A DNA stretch of 64,000 nucleotides from Cyanophora paradoxa (taxonomy: Eukaryota > Glaucocystophyceae > Cyanophorales > Cyanophoraceae): the NCBI GenBank assembly GCA_004431415.1, contig QPMI01000572.1, forward strand, positions 310,001-374,000, given 5' to 3'. Shown one piece after another: positions 1 through 11,584 of the stretch. The position numbers and the translations under genes were made by a program. A model generated the notes under the pieces. That model did not search any database, was not told the DNA's origin, and saw only the letters and a program-made list of their open reading frames with translations. The first letter of the stretch is position 1. Each line of letters starts with the position of its first letter.

Positions 1-501
1 CGTCTTCATATAGTTAGTCGAAGGACCACCTGATCGTATCTGCCACTTGTATCGCCGATCGCAATCGCTTTCCCTCTCCAAGTTCGTACTTGTCAATTGC
101 CAACCATAGTGTGTGCGTGCAGTGTACATGTGTGCGTGATCCGCGCATATATATGCATGCCATGATAGCCGCAGCAAATTCAGACGTATAACAGCATGTA
201 CAGCATGCGCATGCACTGCGGCAAATGCATCATGGCCCTGTCAGCGGGCTGGGTCGAGCTCAGAATCCGAATTCGAAGGCTGGCATTGCAATTGATATCG
301 GCATCCCATATATATATTAAATCCATCGCAACCACAGCGCTAGCTCGAGCTAATAAACAGCGGCTCCGCCGAAGCAGCAGAAAGATTAAGAAGAGAAGGA
401 CAGGTGGGATCCGGACGGTGTCGGCGTCGGCGTCGGCGGGGCTCTCGGCGGCCCGGCCGCGGCCGAGGCCAGAGCTCGAGGCCGGAGGCTCGGAGCGGCC
501 C
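1..501. other. 3' flank of the UBLCP1-like gene; no gene seen
   Basis: The stretch lies downstream of the stop of the minus-strand phosphatase gene and reaches the window edge. The first ~350 bases are clearly less GC-rich than the genes and contain alternating purine-pyrimidine words (atatatatgcatgc near 147). Open frames here lack recognisable protein sequence. No RNA gene or repeat is visible. Confidence 0.5.
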
Positions 502-2589
502 TCAGGAGAGGCGGCCCCCGCGCTCGAGCACGTACGCTTTCCACCTCTGCGGGGGGCCTCGTCGGCGCGCGGCCCCGGCGGGGAAAGGCGGGTACAGGCT
601 GTGCGGCGAGCCCGCACCGAGTGGTCGACCTCGCCCAGGTTCTCGTTCGCCTTGGCCACCATCAGCAGGTACTGCGGGGGTTCGTGAATGGGGCAGAGAG
701 GGTGGGGGTGGGGGGTGGGGGGGGGGGCGGGGGGGGGGGGGCGTAGGGGGGGTAAGAACCTGGCCGAGGTACAGCAGCTCGCGGTCGGTCTGGCCCATGA
801 CGCGCGCGTTCTTGAAGGCCGCGATCTTGAGCCCGTTCTTCGGGTTCTGGGGGGAGAGGGTGAGGAAAAAGGGGTACGTCGCATCGGAGGGGTTCGAAAA
901 GAGGGGGGTACGAGGCGCGCACCATGGCGAAGTTGCGCGAGAGGTCGTCCACGTGGACGGTGTTCTTCGCGTTCCAGCGGTCTGTGAACTTGGCCCAGAT
1001 GAGCTCCAGCGGCTTCACCTGTACCCAGGTGAGCGACTCGGGGGTGCGCAGCGCCGGGGGGTACAACGCGCGCGCCTCGTGCGTCCTGTGCTTGCTCTCC
1101 ACGCTGAACATGGAGGTGCGGTCCAGGACTGATGGGGGTGTGAAGGTTAGGGGCGGCAGGGGGGCCGGAGGGCGCCCTGCGGGGGTACCGAAGCAGATGT
1201 GGAACGCCTCGCTCGTCAGCATACCCAGCTCCGTGATCTGAGCGGCATTCGCGCACCCTCCTCCGCATGCGGACCAAGGGGGGGGGGGGGGGGGGAGGGA
1301 TACGGGCCCGCACCTTCATCTCGAGCCACTTCCAAGATGTCTGGGACCAGATCACGATGTCGTACTCCTGCGCCGGCGCCGTGTGTGGTACCCGGCCGCG
1401 TCAGAAGCGGGTGTAGGGGTACGGGATTTGAGCGAGCGCGGAGGCACGCGGACCGTGTAGCAGGCCGCCAGGAAGTCGTCGAGGCCTGCGGGGTACGTGA
1501 GCACTCGGTCGAAGGATGAGAGAGGGGTACGGCGCGGGGCGCACCGGGCCGCTTGAGCTGAGCGATGGTGTCGGCGTTGCCCCTGCGGCGATGCGGAGGG
1601 GCGCTCGGCGGACGGAATGCGAGACGGGCGGGGGGCACAGGGTCGCCCGGGCGCACTTGCAGTCGCTGCGGGCGCGTCAGGGGGCGCGAGGGGCCGAGGG
1701 AGGGGGGGGGTACGCACAAGAGCGTGTAGTCCAGATCGAGCACGAGCAGCTTCTTCCCGTCCCGCGGCGGGTTGATGATCCTGATCTCGGTCTGGGGTAC
1801 GGGTGTCAACGGATGGGCGCGGGGGCGGGACGGGGTACGGACGGTCTCTATCCTGTGCTGCAGCTTCTTCCTGTTTTCGGGCCTCAACCGGACGTCAAGG
1901 TCCAGATCCTGGGTACGAGGATTCAGAAACGGGTGCCGCGCGGAGCCGAGCTTCCGGACCTTCGTCTCGATGTCGAAGTCCACGATGACCTGCGGCGACC
2001 GGAGGCTCAGGGGGGACGCCTGCGCCGGGATGACGGGTACCGCACCTCTGGCATGTCGTCGGGGGCGATTGGGATCTCCGCCTCGGGGGTTCCGACCTTT
2101 TTAAACGCGCGAGGCAGTCAAGTGCGCGCTAGCGACGGCGGCAGCGGCGCGGAACGCTGAGAGCGGCTGCGCACCATCATGATCTTCTGCTTCGTTTTGA
2201 TGTTGAGCTCGGCGAGCTGCTTGTCGTCCGGGGCCGGCCGCCCGTTCAGGTTGAGCCCGAGCAACTTCTGGCGCATCGGCAGCACGTTTGTGCGCTCTGC
2301 GGACGGCCAACGTCACGCGCTGCGAACGCGCCCCACGTAAGCCAGCGCAGCGGAGCGTACCGTACAGGATCCCCTTCACGTCCTCTGCGGGTCGGGTCAG
2401 AGCGGCCGACGGCGGCGAGCGCGCAGCAGATTCATCGCTGCTTTAACGCGCAGCGAACGACGCACCGATTGTGTAGCTCGGCGAAAACTGGAACTGCATG
2501 CTGTGCGTGCGCCACTTTACCTCGAGGCAAATGAGCTCCTCGTCCTGGCCCTCGGGCGGGGGAGACGTCGTCGCCTCGTTCGCCGCCAT
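502..2589 (-). CDS. UBLCP1: UBLCP1-like ubiquitin-like-domain CTD phosphatase
   Basis: Predicted HAD-superfamily (FCP1/SCP-type) phosphatase. Animal UBLCP1 acts on nuclear proteasome and RNA polymerase II CTD. The product starts MAANEATT at 2589. An N-terminal ubiquitin-like domain is visible at about 2520-2160, with MRQKLLGLNLNGRP and IKTKQKIMMV close to the family. It is followed by PPRDGKKLLVLDLDYTLL around 1725-1790, holding the DxDxT nucleophile motif. Downstream exons give IWSQTSWKWLEMK (~1320-1360), KPLELIWAKFTDRWNAKNT with VDDLSRNF (~925-1020), the NGLKI/AAFKNARVMGQTDREL stretch (~770-840) and YLLMVAKANENLGEVDHS (~620-670). The last exon ends RWKAYVLERGGRLS and a stop at 502. At least eight short introns interrupt it; several minus-strand donors read GTACCCC (seen as ggggtac). 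All expected family blocks occur in order, so the gene looks intact. Identity is strong; exact intron edges are inferred. Confidence 0.88.
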
Positions 2590-2815
2590 GCCACAGCACG
2601 CGCTAAACGCGGTACGCGTTCGCTGCTGATGCCGCGGGGGCGCCGAGGTACGCTTGTCGTGCGTCTGCCCGATCGTCCGCTTTGGTGCCGGGGCAGGAGA
2701 TTGAATCAACAGTACCCCCCGCCGAAACCGCGGGAAGCCCGTCGGAAGGCGCCGGGGGCGTGCACGCAGCAGCGGAGACGCGCGGCACGCGTGCTCGCAT
2801 CAGTCGCATCCGCTC
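2590..2815. promoter_or_regulatory. Divergent spacer between phosphatase and kinase genes
   Basis: A 226-bp gap separates the start codon of the minus-strand UBLCP1-like gene from the first ATG of the plus-strand kinase gene, so both promoters should lie here or overlap the 5' UTRs. No TATA box stands out; the sequence is GC-rich. The regulatory role is inferred from geometry alone. Confidence 0.45.
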
Positions 2816-5800
2816 ATGAGCGCCAGCAGCAGGGGCGCGGCAGGTAGCTCCCGCGCAGGGCCACCCGCCGCCGGGGCAAAGCCGCCGGTCGTGTTCGAAG
2901 ATCAGAGCGCTCTCTCGAACAGTAGATCTAGCATCTCGCAGAAGAACCCCGTGCAGCGCTTGTTGGAAAAGAGCGAAGCAGCCGAGCGAGAAGAGGCGCG
3001 GAAGGAGAAAGAGCGTGAGCGGCTTCGAAGCAAGCCGCCTCTCGTCTCCGACTCGCCCGAAAAGCCTGCAGCGATGGCACCGCGATCCGTGTCGCCAGCA
3101 CCATCGCCTGCTCCCCAAGCGAACGCAGCAGCTCCGGAACCGCTGCCCGGCAGCACTGCGGCGCCAACGCCCGGCGGCAGCGCAGCACCGCAGGCGGCCA
3201 GCAGCGCCGCGATGCAGCCAGAGAGCAGCGCCGCGCCGCAGCTCGGAAGCAGCGCCGAACGGCAGGCGAAGGCGCTGAAGTCGCGCATCAATCCGCGCCT
3301 CATTGCGCACCACCTTCATAGAGAACGCCGTGCGCGGCGCCTTCGGATCTTCTCCCGCCCGCGCTCATGATCGCGCTCGCAGCCGACATCCGCCTCGATG
3401 AAAAGTCCCGGGACCTGCGGAATCTGCTGAGCGACGATCTAAAGCGGAAAACGCAAGCGGCGTACGAAGCGAAGCTGGGTTCAGACGAGCGGATTGTCGT
3501 GGCAGCCGTGAAGTGCGCAAGCTCTGCACATCGGACCGTGCCGCGCTCACTCATCGGACCGCAGGGGGGAGCTGGGCGAGCCTGTGACGTACGCAGGGGA
3601 GGAGCTGGCGATTATGCACTACGTCGTCGTGAATCTCGGTCTTGAGAAGGATTGCGGGAGCCTCGCCGAACGCCTCGATCGCAACGCGAAACCGGGGCAA
3701 CCGGTGCCCCTCATTTCCGCCTGCGAAATGAGCTACATGCTCCCACCACCCACCCGTGAGCTCTCTCGCCGCGGACTCGACACTCTCCTCTGCTGAGCGG
3801 CGCGCGCAGTCACCACGTTCTTCCCCAACGCGACCTGGAACGTCATCAAAGGGGAGAGCGTGGTCGGCGACGGGATTGCCGAGGCGACCGCCGTGTTTTC
3901 CGAGAAGGCCGCCGCGGGCGCCGGCGACAGGGCTCGCATCTTCGCCATGTACCCCCGAGACGCGTGCGCCCTCGTTCTCCGTACCCGTCCGCCGGGCCGT
4001 GAGGCGGCCGCGGGCGCCCGCAGCGCGATCCCGGAGGGCGCGGAGAGGCTCGGGGAGCTCCGCTACTCGATCCGCCTGCTCCCTTGGAGCGAGGCTTACG
4101 ATCCGCCGCCGGCCGCGAACGCCGCCGCCCGTCCCGGTGCGCGCACCCGCCCTGCCCCCTCCCCCTTCCCCCCCGCTGACGAGGCCGCCCGCAGCACCGA
4201 GTACCTCGATGTCGTCGAAGGGCCGCGGCCGTCCGCCCGCGGGGCCGGCCGGCCGACGCCCCGCACAGCAGGGGGCGCCCCCCCGCGCGTCCTCCTCCCC
4301 TCCCCCCGCCGGCACCTCCTCCGCCCCTTCCCCCGCCGGCGCCTCCTCCGCCCCTTCCCCCGCCGGCGCCTCCTCCGCCCCTTCCCCCGCCGGCGCCTCC
4401 TCCGCCCCTCCCCCTGCCAACGCGGCTTCCACCGAATTGGTTGCCGTCCCAGCCCCTCCCCCGACTCCCACCCAGCTCGCGGTCGCCTCTCAACCCGCTG
4501 CGCCTCCCCCCGTCGCCGTCCCCTACCTAGGTGCCGTGCCCCGTACCCCGCCCTCGCCTGCCCCGCCTCATTTTCGCCGCAGTCGACAAGTACATCCGCG
4601 GGGACCGTCTCGATGGCGGGGGCTTCGCCCAGGTGTTCGGAGCGGTGCCCAGTGACTTCGAAGGGGCGCAGCTCGTCGAGAAGGTTCGCCCCCGTACCCC
4701 CCTTCGCCGCCCGGCGTTCCGAGCGCCCTCGGCAGGTGTACAATCTGAAAACGAGGAAAGAGGACGCAATTCACGAGGTCGTCGTGATCAGAAACCTAGC
4801 GTGCGTCGTACCCCCCTCCCCCTGCCTCTCCCCCACCTTCCCTCCCCCTCCCAAACCCCAAAACCCTGTCCGCCTTTACCCCTCCCCTGCTACCTCATTC
4901 CCCTCCCCATCAGTCCCCTACCCTTTCGTTGTTTCCCTCCGGAACAGGCCTTCCGCCCCCTCCCCTCACCTCCCCTCCCGCGCCCTCCCCCCTCTCTTCT
5001 TCCCCCCCTTCGGCCCCTGACGGGCGGGTGGGCGAGCAGGGAGGGGTTGACGCTGGAGGAGCTGAGAGAGGCGGGCCTGCTCCCGCTCGTCGACGCCTAC
5101 TCGCGCGACTGCTGCAACGCGATGGTCCTCCCTCGCGTCCCCAACGTTTCCCTCGAGGCCCGCCCCCGCCTCCGCCCAGTTCGCCGCGTGTGGCGCCGCT
5201 GACGCCGCTGCGCGCAGGAGATCTGCGGGGCGCAGCCGCCGGCGGCGGCGTCGCCGTCGCCGTCTTCGTCGTCCCCCGGGCCTGCGGCCTCCTCCTCGTC
5301 GGCCCGCAGGCTGCGCAACCGGAGAGACTGGAGGATAATACGCGACGCGCGCCCTTCCCCGCCCGCCCCCGCCCCCCCCTTCTTCGCCGTCGCTCACGGC
5401 CCCCGCAGTACATCTGCGGTCCGCTGCGGGCGCTGGCCCGCTCGCACTCGATTGGATTCATCCATCGCGACGTGGTGCGCCCCTTTCTCGACTTTCCCGC
5501 CACATTCCCGCACCCTTTCCTGACTCCGCCCGCCCCGTCCTCTTCTCTTTTTACCTCCCGCCTCGCAGAAACACAAGGTCAGGCCGACTCCTTCCGCCCC
5601 GGACCCAGCCGGCCCGCCGGCCCGCCCGCCCGCCTCTGACGTCCGATCGCGCGCCGTCTCAGAACATTGTGACCAAAGGCTACGTGGACGAGAACGGGGA
5701 CGAGCGCGTCTACGCGTTCCTCATCGACTGGGGGATCTCCCAGGCGCGCCCCCCGCGCCCGGCCCCCGCCCTGCTCTGTCCGAGCGGCTCTGAATTTCCG

Positions 5801-7469
5801 AAATCGCGCAGTGCACGCGGCCGACGAAGCCCAACGTGCGCGCGCGCGCGGGCTGACCTGCGCGCGGGGCTCCTCTCACGCCCGCCCCGCCCGCCGCCCG
5901 CGCAGGCGTGCCCCTCGGCCGCCGTGCACGCCCGCCGCAAGCCAGAGGGCGCCCTCCGGAGGGGACAGCAGTCGCCCGCGAGCAGGGAGCAGGACTTGGC
6001 GGCCAACAAGGCGCGCGGGCTGCGCTGCCTGCGCCCCGACTCGATCGGACGGCTCACGGCTCCCCCAGGTCCTCGTTGCGCCGTGCATGCGGCCCGACCC
6101 GCGCCTGGGCAGCACCCCGGGCATCCAGTCCCCCGAGGTCGCCATGCGTGACCCGTGCGTCATGGCGTACCCCTCCCTGGTCGTTTCACGTGTTCGCCGC
6201 TGACCTCCCTTCGGTTCTCCGCCCAGGTCGTTTGGGCCCGCCCCCGAAGACGTCAAACTGCAGCCGACCCCTTCGAGGAACCCCGCCGACTACACACGGA
6301 CAGCGGGTGCGCGTTGCCCGCCCCGAGCTTGCCGGCGGCTCTCTGACGCGGGGGCAGCGTCCGACGTCTTCGCGCTGGGGCTGGTGGCGGTCCGCGCCTG
6401 CCTGCTGACGCTGGACTGGGCGCCCGAGGCCCTCTACGACTTCCAGCTCTTCCACAACGCGCACGACGAGGCGCAGTTCCTCTTCAACCTCAGCTGCCTC
6501 GTCGGCTTCGACGAGATGCACGCGCTCTTCGGCAGTGCGCTTGCGCCCGGCGCTTTTCGTTCATTTCGCCCATCGCGTTTGCCTCTAATTGCTTTCGCGT
6601 CGCAGACAACGACGTGCTGAAGCTGTACCGGAAGGAGGGCGGCCTGGCGGAGGCGGCGAGGGCGCAGGGCGAGTTCATGCGGCACGAGCTGAACCTCGGG
6701 GCCTTCGAGAAGGCCAGGGGCGGCTTCGTCCCCAAGTGCACGGACTGCAAGCGCGCCGGCCCGCAGCTCTGCGAGCGCCACGCCGTCCACCCGCCCGAGT
6801 TCTACGATCTCATGGCGCAGCTGCTGCGGGTGCGCGCGAGCTCGCCGCGACGCAACGCGCGGACTGCCGCCTATTTGCAATTCTCAAACGCCTTGCTGTT
6901 TTATAAGAAACATTTTTTAAAGCACGTCTCTCGCCTCTGCGCACGCTGATGCGAATCCACTCCCGCAGGCGGACCCGTACCAGCGGCCGACGGCGGCGCA
7001 GGCGCTGAAGCACCCGTACTTCGGCAGGCTGGAGCACAACGGCCTCGTGGGGGAGGACCTCATCGCCGGGCACCCCGCCTGGCTGGACGAGGTTCTGGCG
7101 CAAGAGCCCGAGCAGGAGCGGGCGCGCGCCGCGAAGGAGGAGTACCGCCGCCGGCTCGTCCTCCAGAAGCCGGCCCCCGCAGCCGCCCTCGCGCTCATGC
7201 CGGCGCCGGCATCGGCACCGGCCCCGGCCCTCGCCATCTGTGACGGGCGGGCCAGCGGCGAGTGCTCCGCGGCGGCGCCGGCGGCTTCTGCGGACGGCGG
7301 CGAGAGCAGCCACGCGGGCGGCGAGGAGGGCGCCTGGGGCGCGAGCCAGAGCGTCCCGCCGAGCAGCAGCGCGGCGCAGTCGCGATCGCAGCCGACGGGC
7401 GCGCAGCCGAAGGGCCCCGCGCGGCGCTCGCCGTCGCCGGCGGCCCGCGGCTCGAGGCCCTACGTCGTC
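2816..7469 (+). CDS. Cdc7-like serine/threonine protein kinase with long N-terminal extension
   Basis: Multi-exon kinase. The first ATG (2816) opens a low-complexity S/A/P region with a basic-acidic helix (~2960-3030). A conserved-looking domain follows (DIRLDEKSRDLRNLLSDDL, then YAGEELAIMHYVVVNLG, 3380-4080), then a P/S/A linker with a 9-residue repeat. The kinase domain starts near 4590: glycine loop GDRLDGGGFAQVFG, EGLTLEELREAGLLPLVDAY (~5040-5100), catalytic HRDV split by an intron from KHKNIV (5409-5690), LIDWGIS in the DFG position, and a basic insert. Then come GSTPGIQSPEVA (~6100-6140), DVFALGLVAVRACL (~6365-6410), a Cys-rich CTDCKRAGPQLCERH insert and PYQRPTAAQALKHPYF. The TPG-x-x-SPE motif and the long activation-segment insert fit the Cdc7 (DDK) family, which phosphorylates MCM helicase; DWG is more usual in CK2. 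Donors include GC (5347, 5744). The C-terminus is unresolved: frame continuity allows a join to 7591 onward. Confidence 0.65.
4303..4415 (+). repeat. 27-bp coding minisatellite in the kinase linker
   Basis: About four tandem copies of a 27-base unit (gcgcctcctccgccccttcc plus 7 bases) encode repeats of the 9-residue unit AGASSAPSP. Units are nearly identical apart from the first and last, so copy number probably varies between strains. It lies in the disordered linker between the N-terminal domain and the kinase domain. Confidence 0.8.
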
Positions 7470-7590
7470 GTGCTTGCGTGCATGAGGTCGGCCGCTGCAT
7501 TCGCGCAGGCGCTGCTAAGCGCATGCCCGAAATACGTGCGCTCCAATCTGCGTTCGGCCTGGCGTCTCGGCTGATCCCCGCGATTCGCAG

Positions 7591-10102
7591 CAAGTACTGG
7601 ACCCCCAGACGTTCAACATCCACGTCAAGAGCGGGCGGATCAGCATCGGGAACGTTGTGGCCGTCGTCACCGGCTCGCTCTTCGGCGCCTGGTGCGCTGC
7701 ATGCTGAGCCGCCTCGTGCCTTCGTCGGTGACGCTGGGGCCGCCCAGGGAGCTGGAGCTCCCCAAGGAGCGCGGCTGGGACGTCAGCCTCCTGGACCCGG
7801 CCACGAAGCGACTCCTGGAGCCAGCCCCGCCCCCGGCGCCCAGGAGCTCTCCCTCCCCCGCGCAGCCGGAGTCCTCGCAGCCCGCCGAGGCATCCGCGAA
7901 GCGCCCCGACAAGGACAGCACGGCGCGCCCGCCCACTCCCTCCCGCGCATCCGGGCCCCCGCCGTCCGCTGACGCCCCGCGGCCTGCAGCAGAAGCCGGC
8001 GCCCGACCCGTGGCTCTGGGCCGAGAGATTCGAGGAGAGCATGAGGGCGCTGGAGACGGCGCGCCTCCACGGCGTCCCGATCGTGAAGGCGCGCAGAGTG
8101 CCCGTCGAGAGGAAGCCTAAGGCGGAGGACGCGGCGGCGCCAAGGGCGAAGGATAAGGAGAAGGCGCCCAAGGCGAAGAAGAAGGAGGAGCCGCCCAAGG
8201 CGCCGGCACCGGCGCCGAAGCCGGGCGCCGGGGGTCCGGAGGCGGAGGAGGAGGCGAAGTGGGTGGTTCCCCAGGAGCTCCTCCTGCGGGGCCCCGTCCC
8301 GCCCCAGGAGGACCCCGACGCGCCCTCCTACTTCGCCCGCGAGCGCGTTGGCGCCGTCGGCATCCGCCCCGACGTGCGCGCGCTTTTATTCCGTAAACTC
8401 GTAGTCGAGAATCTATTAAAAAGGTCGGACCGATAGAGAACTTCATTTTGTTGACTCGAGAGCCGCAGGTCCGCTTCTTCGACGAGGACATCGTGGAGAG
8501 GGTCGTTCCGGCGGCCCGGAGCTTCCGCAGCGCCCTGAACGGCCGCCTCACCTCCAGCGCCCCGGTTCGTGCTTCTCGAGCCTGTGAGCCGGCAGGCAGG
8601 ACGCTGACCCCGCCGGCAGGACCCGGCCCCCTTGGGGCGGCTCCCCCCGCTCCGGTGCGCCCCGCGGCGCGCGCGCGGCGCGCTCGCCGGCGCGGCCGAC
8701 GCCCCGCGCAGCCTCCTGCCTGCGGGCAACGAGGTGAAGTACGAGCACATATGCCGCGTCTGCTCGGGGAAGTACTACGCGGAGCCCGGCCGCGTCGCCA
8801 AGGTCCCTCCCCTTCCCGCCCGGGCGCCGCCGCCGCCCCCCTCGTCGATCCGCTTACGTAGGCCGCGCAGGCGGAGGAGCGGCACGCGAACTGCCGGCGG
8901 CACCGGCGCGAGGTGGCCAGGCTCGCCCCCGCGTGGGCCCTCGACCTCCACGAGGCCGCCTTCGGCAGGAAGTACCTCTGGAACCCCGCCCCCGTGCGCC
9001 CCGCCCCGGACGCCGCCCGTGCTGCAGAAAGCGAAGAGGTTTTAGGAGCATTCTAGATGCTTACGCTTATGCTATTTCTAAAGCCTTTTAAGCTTTTCAA
9101 GCTTAGAAGTGCCAGAGCCGTTGCGCCGAGGGCCCCGCCCCCAACCACTCAGCGCCGGCGCCGCGCAGGAGGACCGGGACCTGCCCGAGGAGCAGTTCGT
9201 GGCGAAGCGGGTGCGCCCGGCCCGGCCCGGCCCCGCGCCGCGCGCGACGCCGGGCGATGCCGGCCGGCTCACGCGCGCGGGGCGCAGATGCGAAGGGCGC
9301 GGGAGCTCCTGAGGTCGCTGGCGGCGCAAGGGGTGCGGGGCGAGCGGAGGGCGGAGGCGCCCGCGGCGCCCTGCGCTCCTCTCCTGATCGGGTGGCGCGG
9401 CGGTGCGGAGCGCCCCGCGCCGCTCTTCGTTCTCTCCTGACCTGTATTGTTTGCAGAGGGCCCGCCATCGCCCGACGGCCCGTCCCGGGGCCGCGGCCGG
9501 GCCCGGAGTCCAGCGGCGCTGCGGCGGCGGCGGTGTCCGTGGCGGCGGCCGCCGCGGAGGCCGGCGGGGCGGGGCCGAACAACGCGGGAGAGAGCGCCGC
9601 GCCGGCCGCGGCGATGGAGGAGGAGGAGGAGAAGCAGGGGCAGGGGCGCCCGGGGCCGGCGGGCGGCGCCGCGGAGCTGGAGGAGGAGGCGGACGAGACT
9701 ATGGCGGACGCCGACCGTGCAGCCATGGCGGCGGCAGCGGCGAAGAAGGAGGGGGAGGAGGAGGCCGCCGAGGCGGCGGCGGCGGAGGAGGCGAGGGCCC
9801 CCAGCGGCGAGGGCGCGGCGACGGAGGCGGAGGCGGGGGCGGAGGATGAGACCGTCCCCGAGGAAGACCAGGAGCCGGAGTCCGAGCCCGAGCTCGAGCC
9901 GGAGCCGGAGCCGGCGGACGGCCTGGCGGAAGAGGCGGCGGACGAGGAGCACGAGGAGGAGGAGAAGGACGATGGGCGGCAGCTCGCCGGCTCCGAGGAC
10001 GAGACGGAGGAGCAGGAGGAGGGGGAGGAGGAGGAGGGGTACGATTCGGAGGGGGAGGGGGAGGCGGCGCCCCCTGCGGGGGCCGGCGACGACGACGAGG
10101 AC

Positions 10103-10139
<37 letters not shown>

Positions 10140-11491
10140 AGCAGCGGCAGGCCGCCGGCTCCAGCGACGAGTCCAGCGCCAAGGAGGAAGGGGGGCGGAC
10201 GGAGGAGGACGTGGAGGGCGAGGCGATGGCGGCCAGCGGCGACGAGGCCGGGCCGGCGCAGGCGCAGGCGGAGGCGGGGGCCATGGTCGTGCACGTCGCT
10301 GTGCCCGCCCTGGAGCCCGCCCCCGCGGCAGCTCCCGGCTTGGATCCCGCGGCCGGTGCGCCCGGCTTCGCGCCCTGCCTTTCGTCCCGCCCCGCGCGCG
10401 CTTGACCCGGCCCGCAGGCGGCAAGCAAGGGAAGCGGGCGCACCCCTATTACCAGAAGAGCCCCGAGATCGACGCGTTCACCGACAAGCCCCTCCTGGCC
10501 CTCCCGGCGCCCGAGCCCAAGCCCAGGCCCAAGATCGACGCGGGTCCGTGCGGCCCGGCCTGCCCAGCCGTGCGGCTGGCCGCGCCTCACCGAGCTGTGA
10601 CCCGCGACCAGGCCTTCTCCCCGTCGCGGGCCGCAAGAGCAACGAGCTCGCCGCGCTCCCTGACGCGCCGGCGGTCCCCGCTGGGCCCTGCGCGGCCCCG
10701 GTCAGCGCCCAGACCCCAGGTCGCTTCCCCCGCGCAAAGAGAACTATCGAGGAGTCGGAGGCGCCCCCTGCGGTCCGCGCACCGCTCTCATTTCCACGTC
10801 GCGGTCTTGTCGACAGGGGCGCAGAATGCTTTCCCTTCGGAGTTGCGCAAGAAGCGCGCGGCGGCGTCGAGCAGCCCAGCGGCACCGAGCCGCACCCCGA
10901 GCGGCCGAGCCGCGGCCCGCGCCGCGGTCCGTCTCCCGGTCCCCCCGTCCCCTCGCGGGCCGCGGCCTCACTGTCACGCAGGCCCTCGTCGGGTCGGACG
11001 GGGACGGGGAGGAGGGCGGCGCGGCGGGGCCGGCGGGTCTGGCCCTGGCCCTGGCGCCGGCCGCGGAGCTGGCGGCTCGAGAAACAGCCGAGCAGTCGGA
11101 GGCGGGCGAGCAGATGATGGCGTGTGAGCCCTCGGGCACTGCGACGGCGTTGGCGCCCGCCTCGGCGGCAGCTCGGACGGAGGCGGCCCCAGCGGGCCCC
11201 AGTCCCGCGCCGCCTCTGGCAACAGCGGACTGGCTGAACCCGGGCTCCCGGTCACTCGCCGAGCGACTCTCGCTGGACAAGGTGTCGCAGCCGACGAGGC
11301 GGGCCCAGTCGCCTGCCGCAGAGCCGGCCTCAACGGAAGCGGCGGCAGGTTTGTATCGGCTAGACGCGCCCCACGCCGCGCTCCCTCCGTTCGGTCCCCC
11401 GGCGGAAGATTTCTGGCAGCGAATAGAAGGACATTCCCCACGGCCGGTCCCGCTTGCCTCGCTGAGTCCACTTGTCAAATCGGTGCGATGA
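7591..11491 (+). CDS. Unidentified exon chain: zinc-finger-like and acidic protein (possibly the 3' part of the kinase gene)
   Basis: A run of coding-like exons that I cannot name. It opens QVLDPQTFNIHVKSGRISIG, joins across a GTGCG intron to ELELPKERGWDVSLLDPATK (~7755-7815), then through a GC-AG intron (7923-7989) to PDPWLWAERFEESMRALE. A K/A/P-rich stretch follows, then WVVPQELLLRG, RFFDEDIVERVVPAARSFR (~8470-8530), and a possible C-x2-C...H-x5-H finger (YEHICRVCSGKYYAE then RHANCRRH, 8735-8910). Further on are EDRDLPEEQFVAKR, a very Glu/Ala-rich acidic block (9600-10300, with a poly-Ala run), KRAHPYYQKSPEIDAF (~10430) and an S/A/P-rich tail stopping at 11491. An AT-rich intron of ~180 nt starts near 8993. 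No start codon with clear upstream signals was found. The phase across 7470-7590 is compatible with the kinase exon, so this may be one transcript or two; RNA would decide. Confidence 0.4.
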
Positions 11492-11584
11492 CCCCAGCCT
11501 GCAGCTCGATTTCGTCTTGATTTGACGGTCGTCTGCAGCTCGGTTTTGTACCCGTGGAGGCCCCCGTCGAGCCGAGGCCGGAGG

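Noticed and set aside
404-1132. Plus-strand open frame antisense to the phosphatase gene
   Set aside because: It is the complement of UBLCP1 exons and shows Arg/Gly/Pro composition typical of GC-rich shadow frames, with no domain.
9103-10590. Long minus-strand Ser/Ala-rich frame
   Set aside because: It is antisense to GAG/GCG-repeat coding sequence; the Ser/Ala runs are reverse complements of acidic and Ala codons.
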